Positions 61,304 to 64,000 of a stretch of DNA of 64,000 nucleotides are shown here, one piece after another. Below the pieces are notes generated by a model, which saw nothing but the letters and a program-made list of their open reading frames with translations, was not told the origin of the DNA and made no database searches. Position numbers and translations under genes: made by a program. Origin of the DNA: Inia geoffrensis (Eukaryota; Chordata; Mammalia; Artiodactyla; Iniidae); the NCBI GenBank assembly GCA_036417435.1, contig CM070902.1, forward strand, positions 136,327,886 through 136,391,885. Direction: 5' to 3'. Positions within the stretch are counted from its first letter, which is position 1. Each line of letters opens with the position of its first letter.

Positions 61304-64000
61304 CTTTTTTTTTCTTAACATCTTTATTGCACTATAATTGCTTTACAATGATATGTTAGTTTCTGCTTTATAACAAAGTGAATCAGTTATACATATACAT
61401 ATGTTCCCATATCTCTTCCCTCTTGCATCTCCCTCCCTCCCACTCTCCCTATCCCACTCTTCTAGGTGGTCACAAAGCACTGAGCTGACCTCCCTGTGCT
61501 ATGCGGCTGCTTCCCACTAGCTATCTACTTTATATTTGGTAGTGTACATATGTCCATGCCACTCTCTCACTTTGTCACAGCTCACCCTTCCCCCTCCCCA
61601 TATCCTCAAGTCCATTCTCTAGGTCTGTGTCTTTATTCCTATCTTACCCCTAGGTTCTTCATGACCTTTTTTTTTTTTTTTTTTTAAGATTCCATATATA
61701 TGTGTTAGCATACGGTATTTGTTTTTCTCTTTCTCACTTACTTCTCTCTGTATGACAGACTCTAGGTCCATCCACCTCACTACAAATATCTCAATTTCGT
61801 TTCTTTTTAAGGCTGAGTAATATTCAATTGTATATATGGGTCACATCTTCTTTATCCATTCATCTGTTGATGGACACTTAGGTTGCTTCCATGTCCTGGC
61901 TATTGTAAATGGAGCTGCAATGAACATTTTGGTACATGATTCTTTTTGAATTATGGTTTTCTCAGGGTATATGCCCAGTAGTGGGATTGCTGGGTCGTAT
62001 GGTAGTTCTATTTTTCATTTTATAAGGAACCTCCATACTATTCTCCATAGTGGCTGTATCAATTTACACTCCCACCAACAGTGCAAGAGTGATCTGTTTT
62101 CTCCACACCCTCTCCAGCATTTATTATTTCTAGATTTTTTGATGATGGCCATTCTGACCAGTGTGAGATGATATCTCATTGTAGTTTTGATTTGCATTTC
62201 TCTAAGTATTAATGATGTTGAACATTCTTTCATGTGTTTCTTGACAATCTGTATATCTTCTTTGTACAAATGTCTATTTAGGTCTTCTGCCCATTTTTGG
62301 ATTGGTTTGTTTGTTTCTTTGTTACTGAGCTGCAAGAGCTGCTTGTAAATCTTGGAGATTAATCCTTTGTCAGTTGCTTCATTAGCAAATATTTTCTCCC
62401 ATTCTGAAGGTTGTCTTTTGGTCTTGTTTATGGTTTCCTTTGCTGTGAAAAAGCTGTGAAGTTTCATTAGGTCCCACTTGTTTATTTTTGTTTTTATTTC
62501 CATTTCTCTAGGAGGTGGGTCAAAAAGGATCTTGCTGTGATTTATGTCATAGAGTGTCCTGCCTATGTTTACTTCTAAGAGTTTGATGCTTTCTGGCCTT
62601 ACATTTAGGTCATGAATCCATTTTGAGCTTATTTTTGTGTATGGTGTTAGGGAGTGTTCCAATTTCATTCTTTTACATGTAGCTGTCCAGTTTTCCCAGC
62701 ACTACATATTGAAGAGGCTGTCTTTTCTCCACTGTATATTCTTGTCTCCTTTATCAAAGATAAGGTGACCATATGTACATGGGTTTATCTCTGGGCTTTC
62801 TATCCTGTTCCATTGATCTATATTTCTGTTTTTCTGCCAGTACCATACTGTCTTCATTACTGTAGCTTTGTGGAATAGTCTGAAGTCAGGGAGCCTGATT
62901 CCTCCAGCTCCATTTTTCGTTCTCAAGACTGCTTTGGCTATTCGGGGCTATTCTTTTGTGTTTCCATACAAAGTGTGAAATTTTTGTTCTAGTTCTGTGA
63001 AAAATGTCAGTGCTAGTTTGATAGGGATTGCATTGAATCTGTAGATTACTTTGGGTAGTAGAGTCATTTTCACAATGTTGATTCTTCCAATCCAAGAACA
63101 TGGTATATCTCTCCATCTATTTATATCATCTTTAATTTCTTTCATCAGTGTCTTACAATTTTCTGCATACAGGTCTTTTGTCTCCTTAGGTAGGTTTATT
63201 GATAGATATTTTATTATTTTTGTTGCAGTGGTAAATGGGAGTGTTTTCCTAATTTCACTTTCAGATTTTTCATCATTAGTGTATAGGAATGCCAGAGATT
63301 TCTGTGCATTGATTTTGTATCCTGCTACTTTACCAAATTCATTGATTAGCTCTAGTATTTTTTTAGGTCTAGTAGCTCTGGTAGCATCTTTAGGATTCTC
63401 TGTGTATAGTATCATGTCATCTGCAAACAGTGAGAGCTTTACTTCTTCTTTTCTGATTTGGATTCCTTTTATTTCTTTTTCTTCTCTGATTGCTGTGGCT
63501 AAAACTTCCAAAACTATGTTAAATAATAGTGGTGAGAGTAGGCAACCTTGTTTTGTTCCTGATCTTAGTGGAAACAGTTTCAGTTTTTCACCATTGAGGA
63601 TGATGTTGGCTGTGGGTTTGTCATATATGGCCTTTATTATGTTGAGGAAAGTTCTCTCTATGCCTACTTTTGACAGGATTTTTATCATAAATGTGTGTTG
63701 AATTTTGTTGAAAGCTTTCTCTGCATCTATTGAGATGATCATATGGTTTTCTCCTTCACTTTGTTAATATGGTGTATCACGTTGATTGATTTGCGTATCC
63801 TGAAGTATCCTTTCATTCCTGGAATAAATCCCACTTGATCATGGTATATGATGCTTTTAATGTGCTGTTGGATTCTGTTTGCTAGTATTTTGTTGAGGAT
63901 ATTTGCATTTATGCTCATCAGTGATATTGGCCTGTAGTTTTCTTTCTTTGTGACATCTTTGTCTGGTTTTGGTATCAGGGTGATGGTGGCCTCGTAGAAG
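61304..64000 (-). mobile_element. L1 3' end and ORF2, minus strand, runs off the window
   Basis: Starts with the reverse tail (tcttaacatctttattgcac) and 3' UTR, then ORF2. Two long pieces remain: 62668-62015 (217 codons, C-terminal) and 63742-62948 (264 codons). The latter has the reverse transcriptase box [20 protein letters not shown]. Frame changes between the pieces make it inactive, but it is less eroded than the other L1s here. Its 5' end is outside the window. Confidence 0.9.

Noticed and set aside
62015..63742. Long ORFs with reverse transcriptase motifs, considered as an active retrotransposon gene
   Set aside because: The pieces are in different frames and the element is cut by the window edge. 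It is a broken L1 ORF2, not an intact gene in view.

Overview
The window is mammalian nuclear DNA, most likely from a cetacean (whale or dolphin). The best evidence is ten copies of one tRNA-derived SINE with the CHR-type sequence known from Cetacea, hippos and ruminants. Most copies keep a poly(A) tail and clean target-site duplications, and no ruminant-specific BovB or Bov-tA sequence was seen. Base composition, spliced genes, a CpG island and dense LINE/SINE content agree with this. There are no bacterial or plasmid features, no CRISPR array and no operon.

Only one protein-coding gene is supported: RBM46, on the minus strand. RBM46 is a germ-cell RNA-binding protein of the hnRNP R/Q-like family with three RRMs. 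Three coding exons are visible, at 22605-22455 (start codon), 21623-21156 and 20643-19861. Their splice sites and phases join into 467 uninterrupted codons. The terminal coding exon, about 66 residues by comparison with the mammalian protein, was not found and probably lies to the left of base 1. That would make 1-19860 mostly the last intron. A CpG island at about 33.5-34.6 kb, with CCAAT and GC boxes, is the likely promoter and untranslated first exon. Everything right of about 34.6 kb then looks upstream and intergenic. In other mammals LRAT lies on that side, but no LRAT exon was recognised here.

Layout: 1-4.7 kb, an old L1 split by an MLT1-type LTR. 4.7-19.8 kb, intronic DNA with MIR, L2, L3/CR1, MER2 and SINE copies. 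19.8-22.6 kb, the RBM46 coding exons. 22.6-33.5 kb, first intron with ancient repeats. 33.5-34.6 kb, promoter CpG island. 34.6-39.5 kb, upstream DNA with MIRs, long microsatellites in an L1 tail, and a perfect 44-bp palindrome. 39.6-47.1 kb, three abutting L1 fragments, two of them in inverted orientation. 47.1-57.1 kb, six SINEs, MER1, an RPL19 processed pseudogene and a short L1 tail. 57.1-64 kb, nested L1s, including a 5' UTR with a degenerate tandem-repeat array, cut by a minus-strand L1 that runs off the right edge.

I found no previously undescribed coding system. The most notable signals are structural: the spacer-free palindrome, a 41-bp locally templated insertion inside an L1 tail, the tandemly repeated L1 5' region, the nested and inverted L1s, and SINE copies with internal deletions.
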